A DNA stretch of 64,000 nt from Tieghemiomyces parasiticus (GCA_027575765.1 JANBPT010000033.1:1-64000); one strand, 5' to 3'; positions 35,616 to 48,645 are shown, numbered from the stretch's first letter. Notes: a model not told the origin generated them from the letters alone. Program-made: numbers and translations.

Positions 35616-38600
35616 TTATGGCCCGGCAGTTTGGCCACACTGGTGCAGCCACCTTTTTCGCATGGCATCAATAGCCTTGGCGGTGGAGGCGGGCAGCGAC
35701 TCGGAGTAGTCGATTGAGGCCCAGCCGGCGGGTGACACCATCAAGGGGCTGGGTACGGCCTTAGGCGATACGGCAGCCGGAGTCTCGGCCAGCAGTGTCC
35801 GTTTCAGGTTGGGATAACTTGTTAATTATGGACAAAGGGGGATACTTATAGGTGAAGTTAGGACACATCGTAACCTTGCAACGCAGGATCGGAGTCGACT
35901 GTGGCGAGACGGACTGCGACACCCGCTAACTATGAACCACAATTCCAAACATATTTCGTGTTTACATAGTACTCTAGGTGGGAGTTTGTCAAATCTCTTA
36001 CCTGTCAAGCCGCGCAAGGCTCCCCCTGATGAGGTCGAGAATCCGTGAGGGCTGTTGTTGGCCCAGCCGTATAAGTTCGTCTTTTATGGTGGTCAAAGTC
36101 TTCGCCACATCTTGAGTGTCCGGTTGACCGCGGGTCTACATTAATTGGAATTAAAAATAAGGGGCAGTATGTTAAATGGATGGGCCGTGTTAATAACGTC
36201 TAGTGAGATCGACATGGGGGGGGGGTTCTCGGTCGCCACCAGTGTGAATTCTTCTGGAATTATCAGGGCGGCTTCTGCTCTGCAATCGGCCTCTGCCACG
36301 CTGAGCCAGATACCAGCTCCATGTAACGTACCTCGGAAAAAGCGGGTAGAATAACGTTATCCAATAAACTGGTACCTGGGTCATCACGGCCCGGTGGCTT
36401 TTGCAAGACCCTGGCGACCGATGGCTCAATGGGCTCTAGTTGTGGAGCACTGTTTAATGGGGGCGTGCGGGGTGGTTCATAGAAATCGATGTAAGTCAGG
36501 GCTGGTGAAATAGTGAGGCACCATACCAAATTGGTGGACCGAAAAGCACTACAGCCCTATCCAGGGCCAGTGTTTCTCCACAGCCAACCCCAGGGCTCTT
36601 CCCATATATATATATAGATGCCTCACCGCATTGTAGGGGCAACAGCTTACCTTTCCTGCTTTAATTTCGAAGCGACGGTGCCAGATGGTTACGTTCGAAG
36701 ATGTCAGTATGCAGGGCTGGTCAGTTCGCCTCCGACATATAGTAGGCCAGCTATGGTGGACAGCCGAGTAGCTACCGACCATGATCCACTCACCGTAGTT
36801 ACGTTCAGGGCAGTGCGGGTAGACAAGGTTCCCAGATCAAAGTCCCACTGGAAATCGTCCTCCGTGTGCGAGGTATCGGCGTCGCTGTACAAGTATGGGA
36901 TCGATAAAAGGCGTGTGGTACGTTTGGGAAGAGTCAGAAGTAGTTAGAAATAGTGAGCCGGTTAGGTAAAAGTTTTAGGGGTGGTGGCGTATAGTTAACG
37001 CCACATTTACCCTCTCCGTTGATACCGTAAGCAGGTGTTTGGTAGAGCTAAACTAAGGGCTAAGCCATAAACTAGTGGTCGTCCCGTGCCCGTTACTGGC
37101 CGAAGCGCGCCTCACTTACTCGGCCACAGGCGGTTGCCTGTCGGGCGTATCCTTGGACTGTCCATGAGGAGATGGGTTTCCCCGCATGGCCTGGTAGCGC
37201 AGCACCATGGTCCGGACCAGATCACCCTGGCGGCTGTGTGTCCTGAGGAACGAATGGGTGAGGAGCTGACTCGCGCTGGGCCGCTGAGCGAACCATGTAC
37301 AATATAGTGAGGTACAGGTTCGTAAAGGTTGAGTTCCCGTTAGATCAGGTGGGATAAGTTCGAAGGCCCCAAGGATTAAGTTCCGAGTGCGTTATATCCA
37401 AGCCAATGGGGACGAGAGGGTCATTACTATGGCCTGTGGCGCGTTCGACACTGAACTCCTACCTGGCGGGCATCCTTAACGAGACAGCAGCGCAGGAAGT
37501 CGTGGAAGGCATCGGTAAATCGGGGTTTGGCCACGTCGTCGAGTTCAGGGGGCGGATTTTTGGGAATCTGGAACAGAGCTTTCATGGGATGCAGATTGGC
37601 GTAGGGCGGAAGCCCTTGAGCCATTTCAATTGCAGTAATTCCCAGTGACCAAATATCGGCCTGAAGGGGGAGTGCAGAGCCGTCAAGGTGAAAGAAGTGA
37701 GTCAGAGGTGGTGGATCGCGCCGCAATGACCCATACATATATATATATATAGAAATACAAGGTGGGTGTCTACAACCTACCTTCTCATTGTATTGCGCAC
37801 GCTGGATGACCTCGGGAGCCATCCAGTACTAATGACGGGGACAATCGTGATAGAGGGTGGATTACAGTCGCAAAGTATAAGTTAGAGCTGCCATAGCCGT
37901 TAGACAAAAAAATAGTCAGCATTCCGTGGGCATTGAAGGAATGTTAGTGCGGCGGATAGAGCCGAATCTAGTTGGATGGTGTAACGATAAATACGTGGTG
38001 TCGAGAGAAAGGGCGAAGGCAATGATCCTAGACCTACCGGCGTACCAACGAAGGTCATACGCTTGCTCTTTTGCTCGGAAAGCTGGGCAGCCACTCCGAA
38101 ATCCGCTGATTGGGATTCAGCAAGGGGGTCGGGTAAAGGGGACGATGTTGTTTCCAATGACATTGAGTGACAGGTTGCTAAACGGATATACTCGAGTCGT
38201 AAGGCCACATTCGAATACGGGCAGGACGAGCTGCACCTCTGCTTACCAAATTTGACGCGACCGTCGGAATTGACGAGGACATTGGCACCTACAGGTGGAG
38301 CACAAGGCAAAGATCACATCGGGAGGAGAATGGTCAAGGGCCAGTTACATATACTGAATTTTTTTTTCACTTGGATCCAAATTATTGTGTCGACTTAAAC
38401 GCATGTCGCGCAGCGATAGTCTGAACTATAATAAAACAAACCTTACATTTGATGTCTCGGTGGATCTTGCTCTCGCTATGTAGGTACACCAGGCCCTGGA
38501 GTAGCTGGTAGACCACGCAGCCGATCTGCTCCTCGGTGAAGGAGCCTGCACGGAGTAGGTCCAAGCAGGACCCGCCGTTCATATACTCCATGACGATCCA

Positions 38601-39022
38601 GAGGCGGAACCCCCGCACCGTGGCACCGTAGTACCGCGTGACGAAGGGAGAATTGCAGCACTGGGCCAGAACTTGGATTTCCTGCCGAATGTGATCCAGG
38701 TCCTCGTCCGCGGAGTCCAGGTCAATCTGCTTGATAGCGACCGTCTGGCCGGTTTCCTCGTGAATCCTGTTCGCAGGGAGGCGCGTGAGATAGGCACGGC
38801 GAGCCGGGGGGGGGTTAATTTTCAGAAGAAGTATGCTCTGGAGTCACCCGGGAATTATATAGTGCACCGTGGGTTGGTCAGTGGACCGACGCCATTATCG
38901 AAGCCTTCCAATTTTCAAGAAGCGAAAATATGGAACTGGACTGTCACGTACGCTTTGTAGACCACGCCAAAAGACCCGCTACCGAGCTTTTCCAGTAGAG
39001 TATACTCGCTGTCGATCCTCAT
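35616..39022 (-). CDS. Germinal-centre (Ste20/Sps1-type) protein kinase, about 13 exons
   Basis: Minus-strand exons with matching phases: 38952-39022, 38447-38766, 38247-38288, 38038-38105, 37781-37828, 37463-37660, 37120-37283, 36794-36884, 36651-36716, 36332-36556, 36240-36290 (weak), 36002-36135 and 35616-35817, about 559 residues. The N-terminal kinase has the glycine loop GSGSFG, VAIK with the ATP-anchoring Lys, catalytic HRDIKCANV, DFG, and the GCK-type activation end [11 protein letters not shown] split by an intron. [12 protein letters not shown] follows. The kinase closes with [10 protein letters not shown]. Past it lies an acidic DDFQWDFD segment like that of GCK-III/Kic1/Nak1 kinases. 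These act in polarity, morphogenesis and cell-separation pathways with Mob/Mo25 partners. The splice sites around 36240-36290 and the AAG acceptor at 35818 are weak, so the tail is less certain than the kinase domain. Confidence 0.85.
36604..36616. repeat. (AT)6 repeat in a kinase-gene intron
   Basis: A short AT dinucleotide run lies in the intron between the ninth and tenth kinase exons. Confidence 0.85.
37737..37751. repeat. (AT)7 repeat in a kinase-gene intron
   Basis: A second AT dinucleotide run lies in the intron between the exon carrying WMAPEVI and the one carrying ADIWSLG. Confidence 0.85.
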
Positions 39023-39617
39023 GGCGTTAAGGCAAGCAGCAGGAGGGGGGAGAAGTACCGAGGCCAAGTAGAGAGGGATAGCGGGGCGACGTTCCTGATG
39101 GAGAACAGCAATTAACTACGACTGCAGGCTGTAGTAGGAGTCGAGGTATGCTAGCAAGGAGCAAGGGAATGTTGAAGACGGGGCAAACGGGAGGGGGGTG
39201 GCCGTTCGGGCTGCCAGCCAGTACGGGCTCGAATGGAGCGGAATTGGAAACCAAGACCCAAGGCAAGGGCACTGGGACGGGTCACCCTCATGGCCAAGGG
39301 GAGGGGGGCCAACGCGTTAACGGCTCCGCTTCGGGTCAATACCCCCAGCGACCAGGCGCCCTTCAGTACGCCACTCAACACCTGAATGAGGATGAAAGAA
39401 AAAAAATAAAATAGCCAGGTTCAACTCGGTCAGCCGCATCATGGCCCATCCGATACGTTACCGCCGTCTCCTTACTGCGAGCCCTTTCTCGACCGGCATT
39501 TACATTAGGAACAGTTTCTTCTACCTCAATTGCGCTGCCACTGGTCGCCCTGTCCCCACCTCCTACTATACATATCCAAGCCTCTCCAATACCGTCGAAA
39601 CTACAGCTTACCACGCC
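39023..39617. other. Divergent promoter region between the kinase gene and TRM6
   Basis: About 600 bases separate the two start codons, so both promoters must be here. The TRM6 frame stays open upstream to an ATG at 39441, but the added residues look unlike protein of the family. Confidence 0.5.
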
Positions 39618-41272
39618 ATGGCCGACCATGTACCAGCGACGAATCCCCCAGAGAGCGAATGCATCAAGGCGGGCCAACGCATTTACTTGCGTCTGCCCAG
39701 TGGGAATTTCAAGCCCGTGAAGCCCGTTCCCGGCGAGCTGATCCGACTAGGAAAGTTCGGATCCTTTATGGGCGAGTCGATCATCGGCACCCCGTTCGGT
39801 CTCACCTTCGAGGTGTACGACCGAAACCTGGTCCGACCCGTCCGGCCCGAGTCGCTCAGTGCGGTGGGTAAGTGGAAATGATGAGTGGGCTATCAGAGGA
39901 CGTAGTCGACCAACCGTACGGGCGTTGGTCTATGACCTCGGACGGCAAGGCCGAGAGCTCGGTCGATAACGTTACCCTCTCCGTAGGCTAGCCTAACCGT
40001 GCCCACGCAACCATACCATCCCCTCGCCCGGCGCCACCCCTCAGAGGAGACTGGCGCCAACAACCAGGAGATCGTCGACGAGGCGTCCTCGCAGCAGCTG
40101 AGCTACGAGGAGATCGAGGCGCTGAAAAAGTCGAGCCTACAGGGTGACGTGTCTCACGACCAAATCATCAGCAAGGTGGTGGAGAACAATGTGGCCTTCA
40201 ACAAGAAGACCGAGTACTCCAAGGCAAAGTACATAGCACGCAAGCAAAAGAAATTCCACAAGGTGTTTTCGACCGTGGCTCCCACCCTCCACAACATGTG
40301 CAGTATCGCTACTGCCAAGAACCCGCTCCGAACCCGCGGCTTGCGGGTAGATACCCTTTCCCAAATGCTCACATCGGTCAACGTCAACGCCTATTCCCGC
40401 CTGCTGGTGGTGGATGATACCAAGGGCCTCCTCCTGTGCGCTGCCCTGACACGTATCAGTTCAAATGGCCTAGTACTGGCCCTCCACGAAGGGGACAGTC
40501 CTAACAACGAGATGCTCGATTACATGCCCCTCCCACAGGACGTGCGGTCCCAACTGCACTTCCTTTCGTGGTCCCGGGTCTCCAAGGACCGTGCTGGTAA
40601 GTTGCAACATGCCGCGGTGGCGTGGCCCGCCTTTACGTAAGGGTCTGATGAGGATACAGCCGGCCTCCCTCCGCTGCGGCCACTATAACCACCCTCGTCT
40701 GACCTTAGCTTACGACTCACCCTGTACTTATTGCTGTACCATCTGGCCCGTCTGTTTACTTCTGCCCGCTAGCCTCCTTTCGGGAGGAGGACACGAGCGC
40801 CATGGACGCCACGGACCTCAAGGGCTACCAGCGCCGCCGGAAGGCCTTCTTACGCCTCCAAGCGGCGCAGGACACTTTCTGGGCTGGAGGGTTCGACGGT
40901 CTGCTCATCGCGAGCCAGTACGAACCGGTTAGCATCCTCAATGAGCTTGCCCCGCTACTCGGAGGTTCGCGGCCAGTGGTCATCTATAGCCCCGACAAAG
41001 AGAGTCTGGTGGAGGCCGCTGCCCACATGAAGTCCAGCCCAGACTTTTTGATGCCACAAATTAGCGAGAGCTGGATGCGCGAGTACCAGGTGCTACCGGG
41101 TCGTACCCATCCAACCATGAACATGAGCGCCGGCGGAGGCTACTTGCTCACGGCCCTCCGCGTCTACGACTCACCCGAGAATATTCCCACGTACAGCACA
41201 GCCCGCCTGGCCCCCGGGAGCATCAGCCGCAGTGGTCGCGTATCAGCCGTCAAGCTGGCGGCCACTGAGTAA
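39618..41272 (+). CDS. TRM6: tRNA (adenine-58-N1) methyltransferase non-catalytic subunit Trm6/Gcd10
   Basis: Trm6 (Gcd10) pairs with catalytic Trm61 in the nucleus to make m1A58 in tRNAs, including initiator tRNA. Exons 39618-39867, 40045-40596 and 40773-41272 join in phase to 433 residues; yeast Trm6 has 478. Family marks are IKAGQRIYLRLPSGN near the start, GKFGSFMGESIIG with the conserved GxFGSF, and the central NNQEIVDEASSQQLSYEEIE segment. Later come KKFHKVF, a Rossmann-like half with LLVVDDTKGLLLCAAL, and the C-terminal HPTMNMSAGGGYLLTA stretch. The methyl-donor site is expected to be degenerate in this subunit. The ATG at 39618 is preferred over 39441 because family similarity begins just after it. 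Confidence 0.95.
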
Positions 41273-41527
41273 CGCCATATACAGGCTAGGGCCCTAGCTT
41301 CTTAGCGTTGACTGGTCGGAACGTTTGTAACACGAACCCATACCCGCGGAATCCACTCTTATGCGTGTCTGTTATCTACGTTCGTTTCTACTATATATAA
41401 TCTAAATATATCGATGGGCTACTCGACAGGGGGTTGCCCTGGCAGATCAAAGGCGCCAAGTCGTTCTGCATTGTCAAAGTGCCTAGGGTTGCGGCCAGGC
41501 GCTAGCTTGACTGGGCTCGATGAGCCT

Positions 41528-43853
41528 TTACTTTAGAATACGACAGCACCCAGGCACTATGTCCTCGTCGACTGGTCGAATGGCCCAGGGTAGTACTATG
41601 GCGCATGGTGGCGTGGTGGAGCGCCAAGGGCGGACAGCCGCTGCACACTCGGCGACGTATGCCGTGATACTGGGATTCTCGGGGCCCACCTGGGTCCAGA
41701 CTGTTTCAACCGCCTCCGCGGCGACCTGCAGGCGTAGCAACATGCGGTACAGATCGAGGATTGGCCCCGAATTGGTATCGGGTGAGGTGTCTACTCGCAT
41801 ACGGAACAGGTTGTCAACCAGCGCCACCAGGACCGTCAAGTTAAGGAACGAATCCTGGCCTTTGATAGCCAGGACGTAGTGAGGGGCACCGGCGTGCTTG
41901 TCGGGTTCCAAACGGAGCGTCACTGGCTCAGGCGCCAAGGGGCTACATAGAACGGCCAGATTATGGCGGATCACAATATCGGCCAGTGGGGGACTGGCCC
42001 GTTGGGATCCCGTAAAAGTGGTGAAGGGAGAGGGCAGTGACAGACGCTCACAGGTCAGATGAAGTCAGTCGCGGGTTGTCTGTCAGGGTGACGGATCTAC
42101 GGGTAGCGGGAACCGTAACCCAATGGCGGCGATTGGTAACGACCCGCGGGCCAACCCTGTTTCGGCACATCAACAGAGCTCCCCTAACCCTGATTAGTCA
42201 CGGTGGCGACCCGAAAGCATCGGGCGCAGGGCATCCCGGTACTTACCAGCCGGCCCGGCCGCGGAGACACCTACCCAGCAGGCCTTTTTGTACATCCACG
42301 TCAGTCCCCGGTGCAACCGCAGCGAGATGAAACCAAATCTCCCATCGGAAAGGCAGTGCTAATTGAAGCTGGGTAGCGATATCCCTTTGCCAAGGCTGTC
42401 GTCAAAGGCGGGCAAGAAAGACAAGAGTTAGCAAATTAAGTGAGTAGGTTGAATATGTAGCCACGATGGTGGCGGCCACGTACCTGAGTAGTACAATGGC
42501 CAACGTAGCCGTGCTTTTTTCGAGGGCCTGACGTACTTGGTCGGAGGCCGCCAACTGGCCAGCAAACCGTACGAAGGATGGAACGGATAGCCCGCCGAAG
42601 ACCGGTACGGGAGACGATGGCACGGCCGGTGCGATATAGTCCCACATGTCGACCGATAACGAGCCTAGGGGGAAGTCGAGACTGCCCGGATTTCCTGGGG
42701 CCGTGCCGTAGTGATCTGGCCGACGTGGTAAGGATAACCCAGGCAGTAGACCGCAAAGCAAATTAGAGAAGCGGCGTGAGGGTTACTAATCGCTCGGGCT
42801 TCGTTAGAGTGGAACATCTGGTCCGGAACGTTAAGTATGTTCCCATGCTCAAGTAGCTTGGCCCAGTGGCCGGGCAATGCCACCTACCTTGGAGGTCAGA
42901 CGGCCACCTCGGTTGGAAAACCAATCGGAGGATGATATGCAGGGGCCAGAGCAGCAGGTCCCGGTCAACGGCGACGGCGAAGTGGCTCCAAGGCGAAAAG
43001 GGGACAGGATGCAGGAATATACGGAAAGACAAAAGAGCAATGTAAGCGAGATGAAATGTCCAGGCGAGAGGTGACCTTAGAGGACATACCGAGAATGACC
43101 TGGGTCCTGGGTCTGGCATACCTCTTGGTGTGGGCGGATACGAGATGCGGAAGCGGAAAATTACGGATGGGGCGGTAGGCCGATAGCTTGCCTTCGACCT
43201 CCATGCCGTGCAGGTCGGCCCGCGTAAGGTCAGCCTGGACTACATTCCACGTCGTAGGGTGGGCAGGGGAGAGCTTACAGAAAGTTAGCGGACCGCTCTA
43301 GGCCGACGGATCCGGTGGGTAGGAGGTGCGGGAGGGGGATTGGGTTCAACTCGGCATGGGCTCGCGCGGTGATTTTTCTCCTCTCCTCTCCGCGAGCTGC
43401 CTGCGAATGCGAAAAAGCGACTTACCGAACCACCCGTGGAGATGCATGGATTGATGGTAGGTAATCGTCAATTCCACCGCGTATCCCCACCCCGTCTGCT
43501 GCGAGGCAGACCGTGTGGCATGGTGGGTAAACGTTAAGATGGGTGCTCGTTCGGCCTTCCAACGTCGAAACTGGGCCAGGAGACCGTGGCCCGTGGCGAT
43601 ATCTTTCAGTATCTCGTCAAGGTCCTACAGCAGGATAGGCAAGGTTTGTAGTTTAGAAGCTGGGCGAAAGGGTTAGATTAGGGTGCCGTGACGCGGTTCG
43701 ATGGCTGACTCGCCGAGACCGCACGGTGACCGATGATGCCGTACAGCCCGATCCTACCTTCTGTTTCTGTTGCAAAGTATGGCGAGTTTGATTCAATCTG
43801 GCCAGTTGCTGTAGCCTGGCAGCCAACGGTGGACTGTCGGCCATGTGCGACAT
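41528..43853 (-). CDS. Unrecognised six-exon protein
   Basis: Minus-strand exons 43758-43853, 43426-43624, 43122-43239, 42888-42985, 42484-42694 and 41528-41993 join with matching phases at every junction, giving 395 residues. I do not recognise the family. The N-terminus is helical and Gln/Leu-rich (ARLQQLARLNQTRHTLQQ), perhaps a short coiled coil continuing into LDEILKDIATGHGLLAQF. The middle alternates strand-like and polar segments, and the C-terminal third has helical hydrophobic segments (SFLNLTVLVALVDNLF). There is no signal peptide or membrane span. It diverges from the SART3/PRP24 gene with about 420 bases between starts. One acceptor (GAG before 42985) is non-typical. A second ATG at 43844 would shorten the protein by three residues. 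Confidence 0.65.
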
Positions 43854-44275
43854 CCTGATTCCACCGTTGATGCGTCCGCGGGAGGTCGTGGCAGTGCGCG
43901 GGTTGGTGTGACAGCCTCTGCTATCTGAATTCGGTGGTAAATTGATGTGACGTATCGGTCTATATAGGTTTGGGATGGACAAACAGCGGCATGCGTCCGT
44001 GAAGCTGTGGGACCTACCGGGCGACTCGAAACCAGCAGGGAAATCAACAGTTAGCTGACCGTACCGAAATACTATGGGTTGCACAGATTTACTCAAGGGC
44101 CCATCCCAGTTACGGCATCTATTTAGAATAACGTTGCCCACTTCGTTCAACTCAAAGTCTACTAGCCGCATTCACTCTATTCCGTGGCTCTTGTTGGACC
44201 GTACGGTTATCTTATGCCATTAGCCGGTTCTACCGATTCCAGGTTCCCTCTACCCTCCACCCATAGCAATACAAC
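43854..44275. other. Divergent promoter region before SART3/PRP24
   Basis: About 420 bases lie between two oppositely oriented start codons. No other feature is recognised. Confidence 0.5.
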
Positions 44276-47200
44276 ATGCTCAGCTCTAGCGGCAGTGATA
44301 GCGATAGCGACTTCTCTCTCATCGAGGACGAACCCATGGGGCCTGGGCCCATGGTCGAAGCGGATTGGTCAGAGGACGAGGGCGTGAACTCGTCTCCTGC
44401 GTTAGCAACGGCCGTTTCCTCGGCCGCCCCCTCGCCAGACTCAACGCCTGACACATCCTTGACCGCTCAGCTTGACTCGACCGTGGCCGCCCGCCTAGCC
44501 CAATTGGACGCCGAGCTGCAGGCCAACCCTTACCTCTACCCGCAGCACGTCGAGCGTATCACCCTCCTCGATGAACATCACTGTAATGCAGCCTTGGAAG
44601 CCGCCTGTGCCGCCATGCACCGCGTATCCGGGTTGCCGGAGGACGTATGGCGACGATGGCTGGCCGTGCGTACCGCCACTTGCGCGACCGCTGGCGACGT
44701 TAACCCGATTATCAGTTTGTATACCGCGGCTGTCAACGATTACCTCTCCATCCCGCTCTGGCTGGCCTTCCTCGACTTCGTTCGGGACGCCCTAGCGGCG
44801 GGGACGCTGGACCTGGCGCGGGCGCGGACTGTATGCACGGCAGCCGAGCGGGCCACCGTAGGCCACTACCCGGCGGGCCACCGCGTGTTCTCCGCGGTCC
44901 GCGACTTGGAGCAAGCCCACCTCGAAAGTCTGACCGATCTAGAAGCAGCCCAGGCCCAGGTCGTCCATCTCGATGCGCTTTATCTGGCCCGCCTCGCCCG
45001 GCCCAGCGCCCACCTATCCGATCTCTTCACCGACTACTCCACGTTCGTCTCCAACTACCGACCGGCAGACTACGCGACCGCCCTACCTGAGGCCAATCGG
45101 ATCTATAGCCGAGCAATGGAACAGGGTCGGAAGCGGGAGGTCTTTGAGGCTCAGTTGGTGGCCACCGGCGACCACCTGTCGGTCTACCACAAGTACGTAT
45201 ATGCTTTGCGGCGCCACCCCGCTGGCACCCACCCTGGGGAGGTGCGCACCCTCTACGAACGAGCCCTCGCAGTGCACTTTCTGAACCCCGGCCTGTGGCA
45301 GGTGTACCTCGACCACGAGGTGAGTAACCGTCGTCCTCTAGGCGGGCAAACATGGAACACGCAGGGGACTGAGGGAAAAACGGGGCCTCTACCCTCCCAA
45401 GGGTTGGGATACTTGATCAACCTAGCCGCATTTTGACCTTCAAACCAGACTCTAACTAACCTACTTGGTATGACGTCGCCTGGACCTTTCGCACCCAGCT
45501 GGCCGCCGACCCGCCCGCGACTGATGATGCAGTCACGCTGTGTGACCGGGCGGTTCGCAACTGTCCCTGGTCGGGTACCCTGTGGGCGACCTACCTCCGC
45601 CTCGACTCACTAGGCCACCCGGCAGCACCTACCCCTACCGATATCCTGGCGCGCGGCCTGGCCTATTTCAGAGTGGCCCCGCAACCGGATGAGGTGGTGG
45701 TGCTTCTGCTGGCTGATCTGGCTGAACGCCGCTGGCGGCACCGCGACGCGGCTGACCGAGGTACCGCGGCGTTGCACGTGGCTTTCGACGAGGCCCAGAC
45801 TCACCTCCGCACTATCTGTTCGGCGCCCGTACCCGATCCATATTTCCGTCTGGAACGCTACCAGGCCGAGATAGCGTGGCGGGTACTTGATGATGTGGCC
45901 GCCGCCCGGGCCATTTGGCAAGCAATCACCGACTGCCACCCCACTACTGCCGTCGTGTGGCTCGAGTACGTTGATTTCTGCCTTCGCCACAAGTCTACAG
46001 ATACCACTCGTCGCGTTCTTTCAGGTTTGGTGCGCCGCACGCTGGACTGGCCTGAGCAAATATTTTCTCGGTACCTAGATTTTGAACAGAAGTACGGTAC
46101 CCCCCGGGAAGTTCAGCTAGCCCATGCGCACGTGGACCAAATGAGAGTGACACTGGAAATTCGGGCCGAGCGCACGGCCGCCGAACAGGCCGAACAGCTG
46201 GTCACGGAGGAAGGGCGCCAGGAGCGCCGCCGACAAAAAGACCGCGCCAACAAGAAGAAGCGACGCGAACGCGCGCGCCCCTCGGAGAACGCACCCGAGC
46301 CCGCGACCAAGCGCAAGCTAAGCCCCGAGTCTGGGGTAGGATCCGCAGCCGATGAGGCACTGTCTGAGTCGGAGGCCGATAAACTCTCACAGCCGGTACC
46401 GCTAACGAAGCGGACCAGGGTCATGAGCCCCGTGAGACCGGAGACGGAACGAACCACGCCCCCAAATGACCGGAAGGCCGACGACTTGACTGCTTCCGGC
46501 ACCAATGGTGACGACTCGGCGACCCGTACGGTGCTGGTGGGCAATCTATCGCCCGCCGTCCGCGAACCCGACCTACGGGCCTGGCTGGCTGACGTTGGAT
46601 CTGTTCGCAACGTTCACTTGGTTCGGGATCTTACCGGTACGCTAAAGGGGTATGCCTATGTGGAATTTTGCTCTCCAGTGATGGCAGCCCGGGCCGCACC
46701 CAGTCGGGACGGCAAAACGTTGGCGGATCGCACCGTAACCGTCCGGCCCCTGGCTGCCCGAGGGCCTGACCCGCGTACAGTGTATGTGTGCAATTTCCCT
46801 GCGGGCACCACCGAGGCATCCCTGCGCGAGCTGTTCGAGCCAGCCGGTCCTATCCGCCAGGTTCGACTCCCGGCTGCTGGGCGGGGCAAGGCGCGCCGGT
46901 TCGCCTACGTCGAATTTGACGACGCCACCGCCGCTTGCCGGGCAGTGGCGACTCTAGATGGCCATCCCTGGCCGGGAACGACTCTCGCCCTGAGCGTGGC
47001 CATCTCCGACCCGCGGCGAGCCAAAGCGACACCACCAGCCGTGGTACCCAAGCTGCGCGACCCCCGGGTTCTGGTTGTCGGCAACCTGACCCCAGCTGTC
47101 ACACCTGACCGGATTCGGGAGATGTTCTGCCCCTTTGGTACTCTCGCCGATGTGAGGTTCCCAGGCGGGGACAATTCGCGTGGATTCGCTTTTGTCGAAT

Positions 47201-47814
47201 ATTCTGAGGCCGCCGCAGCCACCCAGGCTATCGCGACCCTCGATGGCACCCCGTTAGACAGTCAGACACTCTCTGTGGCGATTGCCGACCCCACCGCGGA
47301 ACCGTCTGGCGGTAGGCCCCCACCGGCAGCCCATCCGGTGGTCACAGCGGCCAATCCAGCACGCACAGCGACCGTTCGTTTAACCAATTTCGCCAGGCCG
47401 TTGGTGCTCGCCGAGGTTCGTAGTCTGTGTGCCGAGTATGGCGATGTAACGCGTGTACACGTCAACAAGGAGGGCAGCAAAGTGTTTGTCACGTACGCCA
47501 CTATAGCGGAGGCTGACCGGGCGGTGGCAGGGCTCCATGACCGCTGGGTCAAAGGCCGGCCTCTGAAATTACAGCACGTTGTGCCACAGGCGTCCGAGGA
47601 AGCCGACGCAACACGATCGTCTGCCCCACTGCCCTCGCTAACTGCCCCGCGGGCCTTACGCCGGCCGACGCGTAAACTGGACACTAGCGGACTACGGACT
47701 ACTCCTCAACCGACTGTTTCGTCACCGGCCCCGATACCGTCCGCTCAGCCACAGGGCAAGTCGAACGATGATTTCCGCCGCCTGTTCCTCGGTACTGAGT
47801 CTAAAAAAAGATGA
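44276..47814 (+). CDS. PRP24: SART3/Prp24-like U6 snRNP recycling factor
   Basis: This protein anneals U6 with U4 snRNA to recycle the U4/U6 snRNP in the nucleus. Exons 44276-45319 and 45499-47814 give 1,119 residues; the acceptor at 45498 keeps phase 0 and has a CTAAC branch-like site upstream. After an acidic Ser/Asp-rich start come HAT helical repeats over about residues 110-560 (W-x-x-Y-type and ERA-like motifs). A Lys/Arg-rich linker resembles a nuclear localisation signal. Four RRMs follow at about 691-765 (VLVGNLSP, GYAYVEF), 774-855 (VYVCNFPAG, RFAYVEF), 871-945 (VLVVGNLTP, GFAFVEY) and 971-1045 (VRLTNFARP, VFVTY). The tail SNDDFRRLFL matches the LSm2-8-binding motif at the end of yeast Prp24 and human SART3. 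Human SART3 has HAT plus two RRMs and yeast Prp24 has four RRMs without HAT, so this copy carries both. Confidence 0.93.
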
Positions 47815-48645
47815 GTGTAGTCGGTGACATTGAGAATATTGGCGACAGGGAGGTGTGGCAGAAGGAATAAACTTACCATCGGCCTGTCACGCCAGTTGTG
47901 ATGCGCCTGGTGTCGATTTCTGCTTACGCAATGAACTGGACCAAGTTTAAAGTGCTATCGGGCGTTTGATCTGTAATGTACTTCGGCGTCCTTAATACAA
48001 AGGACGTCCATAAATGAATCGTGGCACCGACTATCCCCCAGTGGTCACTGATCATAGTACTAGTTTGGCTGATAAATCCCTAGTTTTGCCAATCGAACAG
48101 GATTCAATGCCAACACATATAGATAGCTGCCAACTCAATTGGACTGGCTGTCAATAATACTACCCTTGGTACTCCGGTGGGAATTGGTGGCCAGACGCTG
48201 TTTCCCATGTAGCCACCTCTATCCTAATTGATACAATGGGGGCAGAATGACCGCTAGTGATTATTGCGTTTAATTTTCAACTAGAGACGACAAACAGTAA
48301 CTCGAGTTACACGGTTGCAAAATAAAGGCGAAGGCACAAAGATATAAAAAAAGGTCGGCAAGTGGGAGGAGAGGAGATTAGCAAGGGGGTGGAGAAATGA
48401 TGTGGATGATGGAACATACAGTTGGGATATTAGGCTAAGCAAAAAAAGGAATGGAAACACGCAGGCCGCAGTTTAAAGAGACGGTAGTCAACGATCGGCG
48501 GACGGGGTGGAGAGGAGAGGAGTGCAGAGGATGCGGATGGGGGAGATTGTACATGGCCAGAAAATGGAAAAGGACCGCCGGCTGGAATGACAACACTAAC
48601 GAAGATACGGATAGGGGGGGGGCAATAGACACACCAAAGCAGCTG
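47815..48645. other. Convergent 3' intergenic region
   Basis: The stops of PRP24 (plus) and the MYB/zinc-finger gene (minus) face each other here. The sequence is AT-rich and no coding sequence is supported. Confidence 0.5.
47866..47871 (+). terminator. AATAAA polyadenylation-type signal after PRP24
   Basis: An AATAAA hexamer lies about 50 bases past the PRP24 stop codon. Function is inferred from position only. Confidence 0.35.
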
